Positions 10,873 through 22,040 of a stretch of 64,000 nt of DNA are shown piece after piece (the stretch's first letter is position 1; each line of letters opens with the position of its first letter). Both the position numbers and the translations under genes were made by a program. Source of the stretch: Hexactinellida sp. DTS-2022 (taxonomy: Eukaryota; Porifera; Hexactinellida); NCBI GenBank assembly GCA_028753945.1, contig JAPNXP010000008.1:3286001-3350000 (forward strand). The letters run 5' to 3'. The notes beneath the pieces are model-generated. The model saw only the letters and a list, made by a program, of their open reading frames with translations, was not told the DNA's origin and did not search any database.

Positions 10873-11046
10873 CGGTAGATGTCGGATATAAGCACACCGG
10901 TTATAAGAACATATCGGATATAAGAACACTATGTTGGAAAACGGTTACCATATACCCTATATAATTTATGTCGGTTATAAGAACATGCCGATTATAAGCA
11001 CATCAAGTGCAGTTCCCGACGATGTACTTGTAACCGGCATCCACTG
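10873..11046. mobile_element. Tc1/mariner-type MITE (GGATATAAGCACACC family)
   Basis: TA-flanked, with arms containing CGGTTATAAGAAC and similar motifs in both orientations. The insertion is clean: the inverted copy of the host sequence at about 13610-13620 reads straight through this point without the element. A second copy in opposite orientation is at 14820-14997. Confidence 0.75.
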
Positions 11047-11719
11047 TATCTATATAAGTCAAATACAGACTGAATTAATTATATAATTAATTACGTCAGT
11101 ACATTAACAGTGCAAGAATATTCTTGCAGAAGGAAATATATTCACCTAATCTGTCGTTGTTATGGAATGTAAAATCTTAGTTTTCATTAGAAAATAGAAA
11201 CCTACTCGATCTCACAAGTAGAATCAATATAATTATCACAAGTTGAAACAATATAATTAGATTTAACACTTTCAATTGAACCTAAAGTGTTAGTAAACAA
11301 AGGAAATTATCAACTCTATTGAGGCACAAACGAAACCCAATTTAAAAATTCGTCACTGTGACAAGGTCTAGAATTAGATTCTCTATCGAATGCATATGAA
11401 TTGAATATTCGGGTACTAATTATTGTTCCTTTTGTAATATTGAATAGGTGTAAAATGTGTCCAAAAAATGTATTCAAAAATCGTGACCCCAGCTGCACAT
11501 CTGTAAGCCATGAGACACCTATCCTGAAATTTTCAGTTCTTAGTTCATAAAACTCTGTTCTGTGGAGAGGATACGGACCAATATATATACGTATATAAAA
11601 TTACAGGTCTGTGGCAAAGTTCTAGTAAGTTCTCTAGTCATAAATACTGCAATTAAGTCTATTGAATCAAGTTATCTAAGCACAATTTCGATTTTCGCAT
11701 TCACTTATCTAAAAATTTA

Positions 11720-11990
11720 TTCATGTGCGGACTATACTACAGTATAGTGGCCCAGTTCTAATCTTACTACTCTGGTGACGTATTATTTTGAATGGGCGCT
11801 AGATTCCGTATTCTAAAAATCTGTCTATTCACATCATCAAACGGTAAATGGCTTTATTACTGTGCCGACTATAATATAGTATAGTGGTCCAGTTCTAATC
11901 TTAGTGCTTTGGTTACCGATTATTACTGTGCCGACTTTACTATAGTATAGTGGCCCAGTTCTAATCTTATTGCCTTGGTTAGTAATTCTT
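11720..11990 (+). repeat. Three diverged copies of a 60-70-bp unit
   Basis: Units containing ATAGTATAGTGG followed by CCAGTTCTAATCTTA begin near 11723, 11868 and 11926. They sit at the centre of the inner palindrome whose arms are about 11080-11570 and 12000-12440. Confidence 0.6.
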
Positions 11991-11999
11991 CCGTAGCTC

Positions 12000-12546
12000 A
12001 TCCACAGAACAGAGTTTAATTAACAATGAGCCCAAATTTACAGGATAGGTGTCACATGGGTTACAGCAATGCACCTGGGATCACGATTTTTGATTAAATT
12101 TTTTGGACACATTTTCACACCTGTCTAACATTGTTAGAAAAGGAACAATAAATAGTGCGCGAATATTCAATTTATATGCATTCGATAGAGAATTTAATTC
12201 TACACCCTTTCACAGTGCACGAATTTTCAAATTGGGCTTCGTTTGTGCCACAATTAAGTTGCAAATTTCCTTTGTTTACTAACACTTCTGTTCAATTAAA
12301 AGTGTTAATCTTATTCTATTGTTTCAATTTGTAATAATTATATTGATTCAACTTGTTAAATCTTACTCTATTGTTTCAATTTGCGATAAATATATTGATT
12401 TAACTTATAAATTCCAGCTGGCTTCTATTCAATCGCAGGATTACTATACATGGATTGAATGAAATGAAATTAATTGAATAAGGAATTTGTTGAATTTACT
12501 CAACTCACTGTGGATAACATTGCTAAAAGAATTACCTATTTATAGA
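12000..12546. repeat. Right inner arm of the 10.3-14.3 kb palindrome
   Basis: About 12000-12440 is an inverted, diverged copy of about 11220-11570 (shared text includes CTCTGTTCTGTGGA-type and CAAATTGGGCTTCGTTTGTG-type sequence). The arm continues beyond a Helentron-like insertion, resuming at about 13441. Confidence 0.55.
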
Positions 12547-13440
12547 ATACGAGCCCTTCGGTCTCGGTCGCTTTGCGACAGATCGGTGCTACGCACCTCA
12601 AGTTAACGGCCGCTATGCGGCCTTACTCCTCACTCTTTTGCCATGGAAATGGTAGAAATATTAATATGGTAAATTTATAAACGCGAAATTCGTGTTCAGC
12701 ATACTTGTTTACCAATAATACCCGTTGAAAGCTAACTTCTAGGTTGATTTTGAATTTTCATTAATTTGTTTACCTATTTTGTGTAAACAACAACAACAAA
12801 TATTAATATGAGAAATTTATAAACGCGAAATTCGTGTTCAGCATACTTGTTTACCTATGATACCCGTTGGAAGCTAACTTCTAGGTTGATTTTGAATTTT
12901 CATTAATTTGTTTACCTATTTTGTGTAAACAACAACAAAAAATATTAATATGATATATTTATAAACGCGAAATTCGTGTTCAGCATACTTGTTTACCTAT
13001 AATACCCGTTGAAAGCTAACTTCTAGGTTGATTTTTTATTTTCATTAATTTGTTTACCTATTTTGTGTAAACAACAACAAAAAATATTCCTATTATACAT
13101 TTTTAAACGCGAAATTCGTCTTCAGCATACTTGTTTACCTATAATACCCGTTGGAAGCTAACTTCTAGGTTGATTTTGAATTTTCATTAATTTGTTTACC
13201 TATTTTGTGTAAACAACAACAACAAATATTAATATGATAAATTTATAAACGCGAAATTCGTGTTCGGCATTCTTGTTTACCTATTATAATATTTGTTTAC
13301 ATATTATAACAATTGAAAGTTAGTTTATATCCCAATATTAATTGCGGTTTCTATTCCCCCATCACTTTAATATAATCCGGACAAACACACAAACACACAA
13401 ACAAATAACAATCGAGATTTAATAATATAGATATTATCTA
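12547..13440 (-). mobile_element. Helentron-like non-autonomous element (HINE type), copy a
   Basis: In minus orientation the element starts near 13440 with a TATTAAATCTCGATTG-like block followed by a TTGT/TGTG-rich run and TTTGTCCGGATTATA. It carries about 4.5 tandem units of about 143 bp (landmark ACGCGAAATTCGTGTTCAGC). It ends at 12547 with three small hairpins and the terminal GAAGGGCTCGTAT. Short tandem minisatellites inside and hairpins near a fixed 3' end are typical of Helentron-related elements. There are no terminal inverted repeats. The name is from structure; no Rep/helicase gene is present. Confidence 0.75.
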
Positions 13441-14256
13441 TACATAATTAATGAATGGCATTAAACTCAAGATGGTTTGAGATTTTACATTCAATAACAA
13501 CGGCAGAATATGTGATTATTTTTCCTTCTGCAAGAATACTCTTGCACCAATGACCATTAATATACTGACGTAATTAATTATAATTAATTCAGTCTGTATT
13601 TGACTTATATAGATGCTTCCAATTTGTATATTAGCGGTCATCGAGTGTGCGGAATTCAAATTTGGTAGCCACATTAATTTTAATTACTAATTATTATGAC
13701 AAATGATTAAACTTAATAAATTCAAGTTAACAAAATTATTAATCATTTTAATAATTATTTATACTAATTAGCTAAATTTCATTAATCTCAGAAATGATAT
13801 CAGATAGAAACAAATTTTCAATTGATCAATTGGTCCTTATGCCACATACCACCTATACAAGTGGGTCTTGACACCTTGAGGTGATGATGACATCGTCAAA
13901 AAAATGTGTTTTTACAATTTCGTGAATAATATATTTCGAATGGGTTGGTTGGTGTTGGCTGAACACCCAACGCGCACATATAAAATGCTAACATCACCTA
14001 TTACATTGACTGAAACTTGAATAACTCTGAAATGAAGTGAGCTAAATGGTAACTTCCACCACTCTAAGGGTCGTTGACTTTTGAAACACCTTTCTGAATT
14101 AATTTAACACCTTCATAGTGATGATGACATGTCGAAAAAAATTCCAAAATTGCAGCTGTGCCGACAGCATTTCCTTGGAGGCACTATCAATTACCCAACC
14201 AGTACCCACCAAAGGGAAATGCGTCGGCACAGCTGCAATTTTGGATTTTTATAATT
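13441..14256 (+). repeat. Hairpin-ended dispersed repeat, right arm of inner palindrome
   Basis: Inverted counterpart of 10255-11150. It ends in the hairpin CAGCTGTGCCGACAGC...GTCGGCACAGCTG at 14148-14240. Body landmarks include ATGGGTTGGTTGGTGTTGG. Peptides predicted across the hairpin recur at other copies and are not evidence of a gene. Confidence 0.65.
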
Positions 14257-14638
14257 TAATACATGCCCGATGGATAACTTCGTTACTTTACTTAGCTAAC
14301 ATAAAGATGCACTTTGACAACTTTCGACTCATACAATACTCTTCCAATCCGCATCTCAAAAATATTGTATCATTGTTATTATACACTCGTCAATTTGATC
14401 AAGTCAGATTCCCGGTTTCTCAAATGCTCGGGAATCAGGCCTTCATCTAGGCCTAAGAAATCCGCGCACCCTAAGTGATGTTGATTTTACAAACTCGCAC
14501 CCAAATTTCCCAAAATAGTACATTTACCAAAAAATACCAAAATTAGTATATTAAAAATACTCTTGGTGCGCATTGCGCACCCAAATTAATTCCAATTTTG
14601 GCATGTTGTCAATTGTCCATAGCAATTTGTGATCTGTC
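14257..14638. other. Intergenic, nothing recognised
   Basis: AT-rich sequence without gene-like ORFs. It ends at the target site of the next MITE. Confidence 0.4.
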
Positions 14639-14786
14639 CAGGGGCGGATTGGGCTACTTAGGCGGCCCTGGCAAATTCGCGAAACTGGCCCACTGCCCGA
14701 ATCCACCGGCCCACCGATCTACCGCCCATCGATCCACCGGCCCACCGGGCATTATCCCGGTGTCCCGGCGGCCCAATCTGCCCCTG
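14639..14786. mobile_element. 148-bp GC-rich hAT-type MITE
   Basis: Ends are CAGGGGCGGATTGGGC and GCCCAATCTGCCCCTG. The 8-mer GATCTGTC is duplicated exactly at 14631-14638 and 14787-14794. The interior repeats GGCCCACCG-type text and stands out as GC-rich in an AT-rich setting. Confidence 0.85.
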
Positions 14787-14819
14787 GATCTGTCCAAATA
14801 TCTTGTGTTAAATTTAATA

Positions 14820-14997
14820 CAGTGGATGCCGATTATAAACACATAGTCGGAAACTGCACTTGATGTGCTTATAACCGGCATGTTCTTATAACCGACATAA
14901 ATTATATAGGGTATATGGCAACCGTTTTCCAACATAGTGTTCTTATATCCGATATGTTCTTATAACCGGTGTGCTTATATCCGACATCTACTCACTG
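14820..14997. mobile_element. Tc1/mariner-type MITE, second copy
   Basis: Starts CAGTGGATGCCGATTATAA after TA and ends CTACTCACTG before TA. It is an inverted relative of 10873-11046, sharing an AACCGTTTTCCAACATAGTG-like core. Confidence 0.75.
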
Positions 14998-15107
14998 TAG
15001 TACACGAGGAAGGAAGCAGATCAGTAAAACCGCCGTAAAGATCAGGTTTCCGCATTTTAAATCCAATAAACACCAGAAAATCTAATTGTGTACCTTCTCC
15101 CATTACA

Positions 15108-15225
15108 GTAGAACCCCGCATATCGGGACCGGCGCGTATCGGGGCAGTAGGTTGGAAATTTTCCCTATTCCCTTTAAAAATAACCCCGCGTATCGGGGCG
15201 CCATTCACTTATCGGGGACTCCACA
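15108..15225. mobile_element. Solo mariner-type end with CGTATCGGGG repeats
   Basis: Begins TACAGTAGAACCCCG and carries three CGTATCGGGG/CATATCGGG motifs. No matching right terminus is seen, so this is a fragment. Confidence 0.45.
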
Positions 15226-15635
15226 TTGGACTTTTTTCTCTTTAGTAACTGCTTTTCACGTTTGAGCAGCTTAGTATTATTTGTAATTGAAATATATTCC
15301 GTGAATATCAGAACGTTGTGACTCCTAGTGTAGTATAATATGAAATTGTAATGTATAGTACTGCTGAAATATCATCCTTAACTCTTGACTATCTGTGTAT
15401 GTTTTGTTGTGTAGGTGCTAACTTAATTATCTTCACCTAATATATTGGAGTTATATTTCGGTGCCCAAGGTAGATTCAATTTATATTCTGCCTGAGAAGC
15501 GGATTCTCGTTTCTAGACAGGGAGTGGTAACTTCTGTTTCAACTAAATCCTGAGTGTCACCCCTTCACATCAGATTACATAGGAATTGTTGATGTTCAAT
15601 TTAGGGATGGTGGATAAATTGGATCAACAAATTAA

Positions 15636-16523
15636 GGCTCGACCCACACCTTCAGGGCGGAGGCCCAGAACATTGATTAAATGTATATTATTGCATATTC
15701 CGCATGCTCTATAGATGGGGTTTATTCACAGAAATTTTCATTCCGAAATTCCAAATACTTTAGGAAATATACCACCTTGCGCCACTTTGCGCCACTGACG
15801 TAATACAAAATTTGGTGGGGATTTCGTCACTATTTATAGCGGAATTATCTAATTTTTATTCCTTAATACTACATAACTTAAGATTAAACCATTGCATAAT
15901 ACTTAGTTAACATTGTTATATAACCACTATATAAGATTCCTACTGAATGGAGTGTATATATATAGTTAAACTGTAATATAATATAAATAAACATATATTT
16001 TTCTCCAAATACTCAACCTATACATACCTGCGCCCATTTTGAGAAAAATTCTTAAATGTATTTAGTAATTTTAGACTTCAGGCATATAGATCATATATAG
16101 ATCAAGCTATGTAGGCTAGCTACGATACTCACAATAAATGAAAATAATTGTTGTAAGTGTTTGAATCAGAAAAATGGAAGATAATCATAGAAATTTGAAT
16201 AGTTTCACTTTGAAGCGTTACTGAACAATATTGTCAATATGAATTCATATCAAAATAGCCTACATTTCTTTGTTTATATACTTAGATAATAACCCAAGGC
16301 TAAACAACTCTTAATCATCAAAAAAAAATTTTCAATTTGGGCGCACATAAAATCATCTGGTATAGGAATTTAATATTACGTAATTTTAATTATACTAAAT
16401 CACTCGAGCGAATATTGTTCGAATTCAATTTTATTGCGGATTTGTTATCAGTATAGATAAGGCGAAAAGTGATATAAGTTTGTATTTGATTGGGACTATA
16501 TTAGTGAAGGTGTGGGTCGAGCC
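15636..16523. mobile_element. TTAA-flanked non-autonomous DNA transposon
   Basis: Perfect terminal inverted repeat GGCTCGACCCACACCTTCA at both ends, each directly flanked by TTAA (15632-15635 and 16524-16527). TTAA duplication is the hallmark of piggyBac-type transposases, although the termini do not start with the CCC common in that family. The 888-bp interior is AT-rich and has no transposase ORF. Confidence 0.8.
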
Positions 16524-16689
16524 TTAACTCTCTTTGAATGCAAGGAGTAGAAACAGACAGAACATTAAGTTCCTTTCCTGGATATATAGTGGTTTCCAAT
16601 TACCTTAAGGCGAAATATCGTTTGAGGAATATAATTGTAAAATTCCCCTAGAATCTATTATATACACTTGTATGGAAGTCATTAATACG

Positions 16690-16762
16690 AATTTCCGGAT
16701 AATACGAACAAATTTTCACGAACCCTGGCCTGGTGTTCGTATTAACGAGACTCTACTGTAGT
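16690..16762. mobile_element. Mariner-type MITE right end
   Basis: CGAATTTCCGGATAATACGAAC followed by GTTCGTATTAACGAGACTCT and ACTGTA. Related to the complete copy at 43942-44107. The left part is missing. Confidence 0.5.
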
Positions 16763-16854
16763 TGTTATATAATTGTTAGGAGTTTGTTGTTCACTAGCGC
16801 GCTTCGCTTGCTAGGTCGCTTCAGGGCAAAACACAACGACACACACCAACCGCA

Positions 16855-17100
16855 ATGCGGTTGGTGTGTGTTGTGTGTTGTGTTGTGTGTTGTGTTGTGT
16901 GTTGTGTTGTGTGTTGTGTGTTGTGTGTTGTTGTGTGTTGTGTGTTGTTGTGTGTTGTTGTGTGTTGTGTGTTGTTGTGTGTTGTTGTGTGTTGTGTGTT
17001 GTGTGTTGTGTGTTGTGTGTTGTTGTGTGTTGTGTGTTGTGTTGGTGTTGTGTTGTGTTGAGTTGGTGTGTATCAATTGTGTTTGTTGTGTTGGTGTGTA
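16855..17100 (+). repeat. TTGTGTG/TTGTG microsatellite
   Basis: About 245 bp composed of GTTGTGT and GTTGT words in irregular order. All six frames are open for long stretches, which makes spurious cysteine/valine or histidine/asparagine/threonine ORFs. Confidence 0.9.
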
Positions 17101-17139
17101 TCAATGTTAGAAGTATATTTACTTTTAACATTGATTATG

Positions 17140-18835
17140 AAGCGTAAATAGCCATAAAATAGTCAAATTAACAATGTGAAATTTAGTGATTACGTCATCA
17201 TGCGATAGTGAGTAAGCATTTTGGCAATCTGGTGTGACCAAAGTGTCCGCATCATTAATGTACATGTTCTATTAAATTTCAGAATTTTATCTCTCAGAGG
17301 GCGCATATTATGTGTGATCAAGTGAATTTTCAGGGTTCTCGAAATGTGACAATGACGTCATAACTTGTCGAGGTGTGAGAAATTTTGAGTGGAAACCTCA
17401 ACTTGTTGGCGGGTGCCAAAAGTTACCCCTATATGCCAAAAATCTCATTTGGAAACCGTCCACTTTCTTCAATCAACTCGGAAACAAATATATACACACA
17501 CATATACACCCAGCCTTGTGTTTTAATAGTATAGATGAATTCAGGTCTGTATTTGGACTTATAGATGCTTCCAATGTATTTATTAGGGGTTATCGAGTGT
17601 GCGAAATTGAAATATGGGTTCAAATTAATTAAATTTACTATTTATGACAAATGATTAAACTTAATAAATTTAAGTTGCCATTGAAATTGGTGTTAAATTA
17701 TTAATAATTTTAACAAGTATTTATACTAATTAGCTAAATATGATAAATCTCAGAGATTTTATAAGATAGAATAAAAATTCCAATTGATCAATTGATCCTT
17801 ATGCCACGTAACACCTCTATAAATGGGTCTTGACACCTTGAGGTGTTGATGACATCGTTACAAATATGTGTTTTTACAATTTTGTTAATTATACAATTCG
17901 AATGGGTTGGTTGGTGTTGGGTGATCACCCAACACGCACTTAAATAATGCTGAGTCATCACCTAATATATTCTACTGAAACTTGAATATCTCTAAAATGA
18001 AGTGAACTAAATGGAAACTCCCACCACTCTAAGGGTCGTTGCTTCTGAAACACCTTACTGAAATGATTTAACACCTTCATAGTGACGATGAGATGGCTAA
18101 AAAATCCAAAATTGCAGCTGTGCCGACAGCATTTTCCTTGGAGGCACTATCAATTACCAGTGTTCGGAAAAAACGCCCTTTTCTAGAAAAGACCGGGGCA
18201 GGTGGAAAAACCGGCTTTTCGGGAAAAAAACCCTTTTCTGGACTTTTCTGTCTTTTTCTATTGACTGGCCTACGCATAATTAATATTTTAGAGTGCACGT
18301 GCGGATACTATTTACTGTCTACAGTCAATTAAATGCTTATTCCTTAGCTTTGATATCTTTCACACGGTTAGAACTTAGAAGTATTACTTTTAAATGAAAT
18401 ATTTGGTTTCGAATAATATCTACATAACTCACTTATCAGCGTTTACCTAGCACCTTTGGTACTATTAATAAACATATCATATACGTAGATCAGTGTATTT
18501 AGTGGTTAATTCACTAACCTTAGTATAAGATTAGGGACCCACTCTCGTAAGTCCTAAATTTAACAATTGGTGGCACTAGAAGTGTGGAAACTCTTTAGAA
18601 TTTCTGTCTCTTGTTTATAGAAGCTGACCATAAATTGGCCTGCAGTGTTACCATATATGGTCATAAGTAGTTTTTTCCAAATTTACTGCCCTTTTCCGGG
18701 GTGCAAAAAAACGTTTTTTCCAGGGGGCTTTTTCCGGGGTGGTCTTTTCTGGCAAACACTGTCAATTACCCAACCAGTAGCCACCAAAATATAGTGCCAC
18801 CATAGGGAAATTCGTCGGCACAGCTGCAATTTTTG
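17140..18835 (+). repeat. Right arm of the outer palindrome, hairpin-ended
   Basis: 17140-17500 matches 47359-47575 in the same orientation and about 9600-9770 in reverse (landmark TGTGACAATGACGTCATAAC). 17520-18105 is the dispersed-repeat body, and the terminal hairpin occupies 18105-18157 plus 18762-18835, split by a later hAT MITE. It mirrors 8555-9780. Confidence 0.5.
18158..18761. mobile_element. hAT-type MITE inside a repeat hairpin
   Basis: Ends CAGTGTTCGG and GGCAAACACTG. The 8-mer TCAATTAC is duplicated at 18150-18157 and 18762-18769. Subterminal runs of GGAAAA/TTTTCC and CCTTTTCTGG lie in both arms. Excising it restores a hairpin matching 14148-14240. Confidence 0.85.
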
Positions 18836-18839
18836 ATTT

Positions 18840-19115
18840 TATTGTGCTTCTTCTAGTAAAAAGCGTTAAATACTATAGTTTTATACTATAAGTGCACACA
18901 CTATTGAAATGGCCTGACTAGACCATTGATGATAGAGATTTGAAATTTAGACAGGGGATAGAAAATTTCCTGGAGATGGTCACCTCGAAGCTCGAATTCT
19001 CAATTTTGTCTTTGTCAGTTATATCGAATTTGTGTTCTGATCTAGTGACTGTTTGATAATTCGAATTATCAATTGAAAATATAGAGGTTGTACTCTCCTA
19101 AGGATGTTCTTTCTA
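18840..19115 (+). repeat. Dispersed repeat, copy 1
   Basis: Diverged copy of 44165-44505. Shared landmarks are TGCTTCTTCTAGTAAAAA, CACCTCGAAG and TAATTCGAATTA. No ORF or terminal repeat is recognised. Confidence 0.6.
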
Positions 19116-19681
19116 TATACCAAATAAAATAAATAGGTCGCTAACCAATTCTACGTTTATTATAATTACACTATAGTATCTTTTGAACATATTGCATACT
19201 ATACTGCTAGATAATGACTGTTATCTGATTGTTTTGTAAGTGAAGCTGTGTTTCAATACAAAATTAAAACACTTGGTCAATTCTATTATCCAAAATAGTA
19301 AAGTAAATTACTTCACTTATTCCTATTTCTATTTGTAATAGTTAATATTACTTTATTAATTAAAGATTTTAAATCTTTACAATTCAAACATTAATTAAAT
19401 TATATTAAATTAAAAGGAAATGTAATTTGAATATTGAAATTATATTTAAATCAAACATTGGGTGCGGCCTGTGCAACCAGAAGAAGCACACTCCCATCCC
19501 GTCTGTGATGGTTTTTTTTTCATTCTCAGACGTACCGTTCGACGTAACTCTACATAATGAATAAGTTTTATTCAATACAGCTGCAAAATAAATAAGAAAG
19601 TATAAAAAATGAATTGGATAATAGCATTAAAAGTTTGTTATATATGTATAGTATATATATAACCTACACTAGAACATATAA
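19116..19681. other. Intergenic, 3' flank of the P450 gene
   Basis: AT-rich. A minus-strand poly(A) signal (TTTATT on the plus strand) lies near 19567, about 115 bp past the P450 stop. Otherwise nothing is recognised. Confidence 0.5.
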
Positions 19682-21214
19682 TTATTTCGCTAATTTTAAA
19701 CGTATTTTCAAATCTTCTTCCGGTTTCAAAATAACAACTGGAATCCGCTTCACCTCTTTCGTCAATGATTCAATTTCAAACTTATCAATTATTTTACTCA
19801 AAGACACGAGCATTTCATTGAAAGCAAATTTCTGCCCGATACAATTTCTATGTCCGCCTGAAAATGGAATATATGCGAAGGGATGTCCCCCTGGTAACTC
19901 ACAATCGAATCGCAAAGGATTAAATTCCTTTGAGTTTTTCCATACGTGAGGATTCCGATGGAGAGAGCCAATTGAAATATTTAAAGTAGCTCCTTTCGGT
20001 ATAAGATACCCGTTAATATGCATATCTTCAGTAGTTTTCCTGTAAATTTCATTAACTGGCAAGTAGAGTCTCATCGACTCTTTTATGCACATAGATAAGA
20101 AGGAAAGCTTTGACAAATCTTCATTTGCAATTCTATCAGAATTATGGGTCTTGAGAACTGATCTTATTTCTTCTCTACACATTGTTTGATATTTTGGGTG
20201 CAAACCTAAAATATGAATAGTCCAGGACATTGCCGAAGCCGTGGTATCATGACCGCGGAATAGGAATGTGGTGAGTTCTTCAACGATCCCTTCGTCTGAA
20301 AGTCCGTTTCCTGATGCATCTTTTGACATTAGGAGTATGTCTATAAAATCTTTGTACGGTCTGGTTGCAAACAAGTTTTGGGTTTCAATCAGATATTTTC
20401 TCCGAGACTCTACAACTCGTAGTGACTTTTCTTTCACAATCCTACAATTCTTCCTCCAAGCAGCGCCGTCAGGAGAGAGGTAGAAAATAGGTTTAATGTT
20501 ATAGGGAAGAAAGATAACCTGTTTGTATATCAAATCTGTACTGGTCCTGACGGCAGTGACGTACTCGTCCTCCCTGCTCTCGGTCTGGCAGCCGCTCTCG
20601 TAGGAGCACGCGCACTGTAGAATAACATCCAAGGTCAGCAGAGTCATATTCTCGAACACAGATATCACGTCTTCACCTTTCTCAAGCTTTCTCTCACACT
20701 TGCGTATAAACACTTCAACTATATCGTTGTATAAAGAGATATAAGCTTTCAGGATGTCGTAATGGAATCCAGGCGTGAGCATCTTTCTTCTGGTTAGCCA
20801 TTTGTCAAAATTAGAAATGAGCAGTCCATCTACCAAATATGGTTTGAGAATTCCATACATGTATTCATCCTTTGGTAGTTCTGTCTGCTTCATACAGAGC
20901 AGCTCGCCTATTTCCTCAGGAAATTCAAAGCGTATTAAGTAAATGAATGGACCAATTCGAAGTAGTTTAACTCTCTGATCAGGATTATTTAACATGTAAA
21001 TATACCAGTTTTCCATTCCTTTTTCATTTGGGGGATATTTATCCATGTTACCCCAGAGTGGGTGTGGGGGCGGGCCAGGGATCTTGCGAATAATATTTAC
21101 AAACTTCCAGTAAGAGTAGGCACGCCGGAAGCAAGCAATACACACGACAAAAAGCAACAGTAGTAGAAAAGCAACCCCGCCATTGAAAGATAGGGGTTTA
21201 TACACAATGTCCAT
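19682..21214 (-). CDS. Cytochrome P450, CYP4-like, 510 aa
   Basis: A complete, intronless microsomal P450. Residues 13-29 form the membrane anchor, followed by a proline hinge (IPGPPPHP, 45-52). The C-helix motif is WLTRR (139-143). The I-helix oxygen-activation motif is GHDTT (321-325). The K-helix ExxR is E379-R382. The PERF-like segment is FNPLRF (431-436). The heme loop FSGGHRNCIG (451-460) has Cys458 as the thiolate ligand. The GHDTT and the heme-loop text followed by QKFA are those of the CYP4 clan, which mostly omega-hydroxylates fatty acids and related lipids; the substrate here is unknown. Length is normal for the family. All catalytic motifs are intact, so the gene looks functional. 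Closest subfamily cannot be assigned by eye. Confidence 0.95.
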   Translation of the reverse strand: MDIVYKPLSFNGGVAFLLLLLFVVCIACFRRAYSYWKFVNIIRKIPGPPPHPLWGNMDKYPPNEKGMENWYIYMLNNPDQRVKLLRIGPFIYLIRFEFPEEIGELLCMKQTELPKDEYMYGILKPYLVDGLLISNFDKWLTRRKMLTPGFHYDILKAYISLYNDIVEVFIRKCERKLEKGEDVISVFENMTLLTLDVILQCACSYESGCQTESREDEYVTAVRTSTDLIYKQVIFLPYNIKPIFYLSPDGAAWRKNCRIVKEKSLRVVESRRKYLIETQNLFATRPYKDFIDILLMSKDASGNGLSDEGIVEELTTFLFRGHDTTASAMSWTIHILGLHPKYQTMCREEIRSVLKTHNSDRIANEDLSKLSFLSMCIKESMRLYLPVNEIYRKTTEDMHINGYLIPKGATLNISIGSLHRNPHVWKNSKEFNPLRFDCELPGGHPFAYIPFSGGHRNCIGQKFAFNEMLVSLSKIIDKFEIESLTKEVKRIPVVILKPEEDLKIRLKLAK

Positions 21215-22040
21215 ATTATCAGATAGATCTGTGCAGTCAATTCAAGTCAATCGTTTCTTATTCTTCGAAGTACCGGAATTATTTTAAAGCTCTAACAGAG
21301 AGGTCTATCAGAATTTATAATTCACGAGTAATACATAGTACTGTGATTGTTTTGATAGTTGTGGAACTTATTTTAAAGTAATTGGATCTGCGCTGCGAGT
21401 TGCAGCTGTCCAGAATATTATATTTAGGTGGTTTCTAATGGTTCTCAGCGACAGAAACCATACCGAAATTGCCCGAATCAATCAAATTACACTTCAGTTA
21501 TCAACTAATGGGTATTAATTTTTATCATACAAATGTAATTAATATCATATACACAGTCAATTCCACTTTTAATGGGGTCATTTTGGTCCAAAGGTTGCTT
21601 GACCCGATTAAGCGGAATACACAATTAAATAGCTTAATCTCACTTATTTGTAAGACTGTTCATTTATAATGTTATTATAAACTTCATTCAGAGATCATTC
21701 ACGAATCACACCGAAAATAAACGTAAATAAATAAGTATGCGAATAATCTGGCGATAATTATAATAATACCTTAGGGGAGGCATCTAAATTAAAACATTCC
21801 ATTTTCACCAACAATCCTGGATGTAAATCATCGATAATACAGTTGTACTTTTATATACTGTGCACTAAACTCTGACATTAGGGGACTATGTTCAGGATTA
21901 AATTGCAACTCGCCATGCTATATATGCATTCAGTTATAATTATATGTGGTAAATTGATTGTATTCAGATTTGTATGGTCTCTAAAAATCCAATATTGTCT
22001 GTATTGAGATTTTGTCCCAAATAACAATTACGTTATCAGA
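21215..22040. other. Divergent intergenic region
   Basis: Lies between the P450 start and the start of the NHL gene on the other strand, so it probably holds both promoters. A single mariner-type end (ACAGTCAATTCCACTTTTAA) is at 21555. No TATA box can be chosen with confidence. Confidence 0.4.

Noticed and set aside
14118..14450. 110-aa ORF across the repeat hairpin
   Set aside because: A VGTAAILDF-like peptide recurs at 18077-18298 and 36495-36680 because the hairpin repeats, not because of a shared gene.
16733..17147. Several overlapping ORFs rich in Cys/Val or His/Asn/Thr
   Set aside because: They are readings of the GTTGTGT microsatellite in different frames; no conserved protein.
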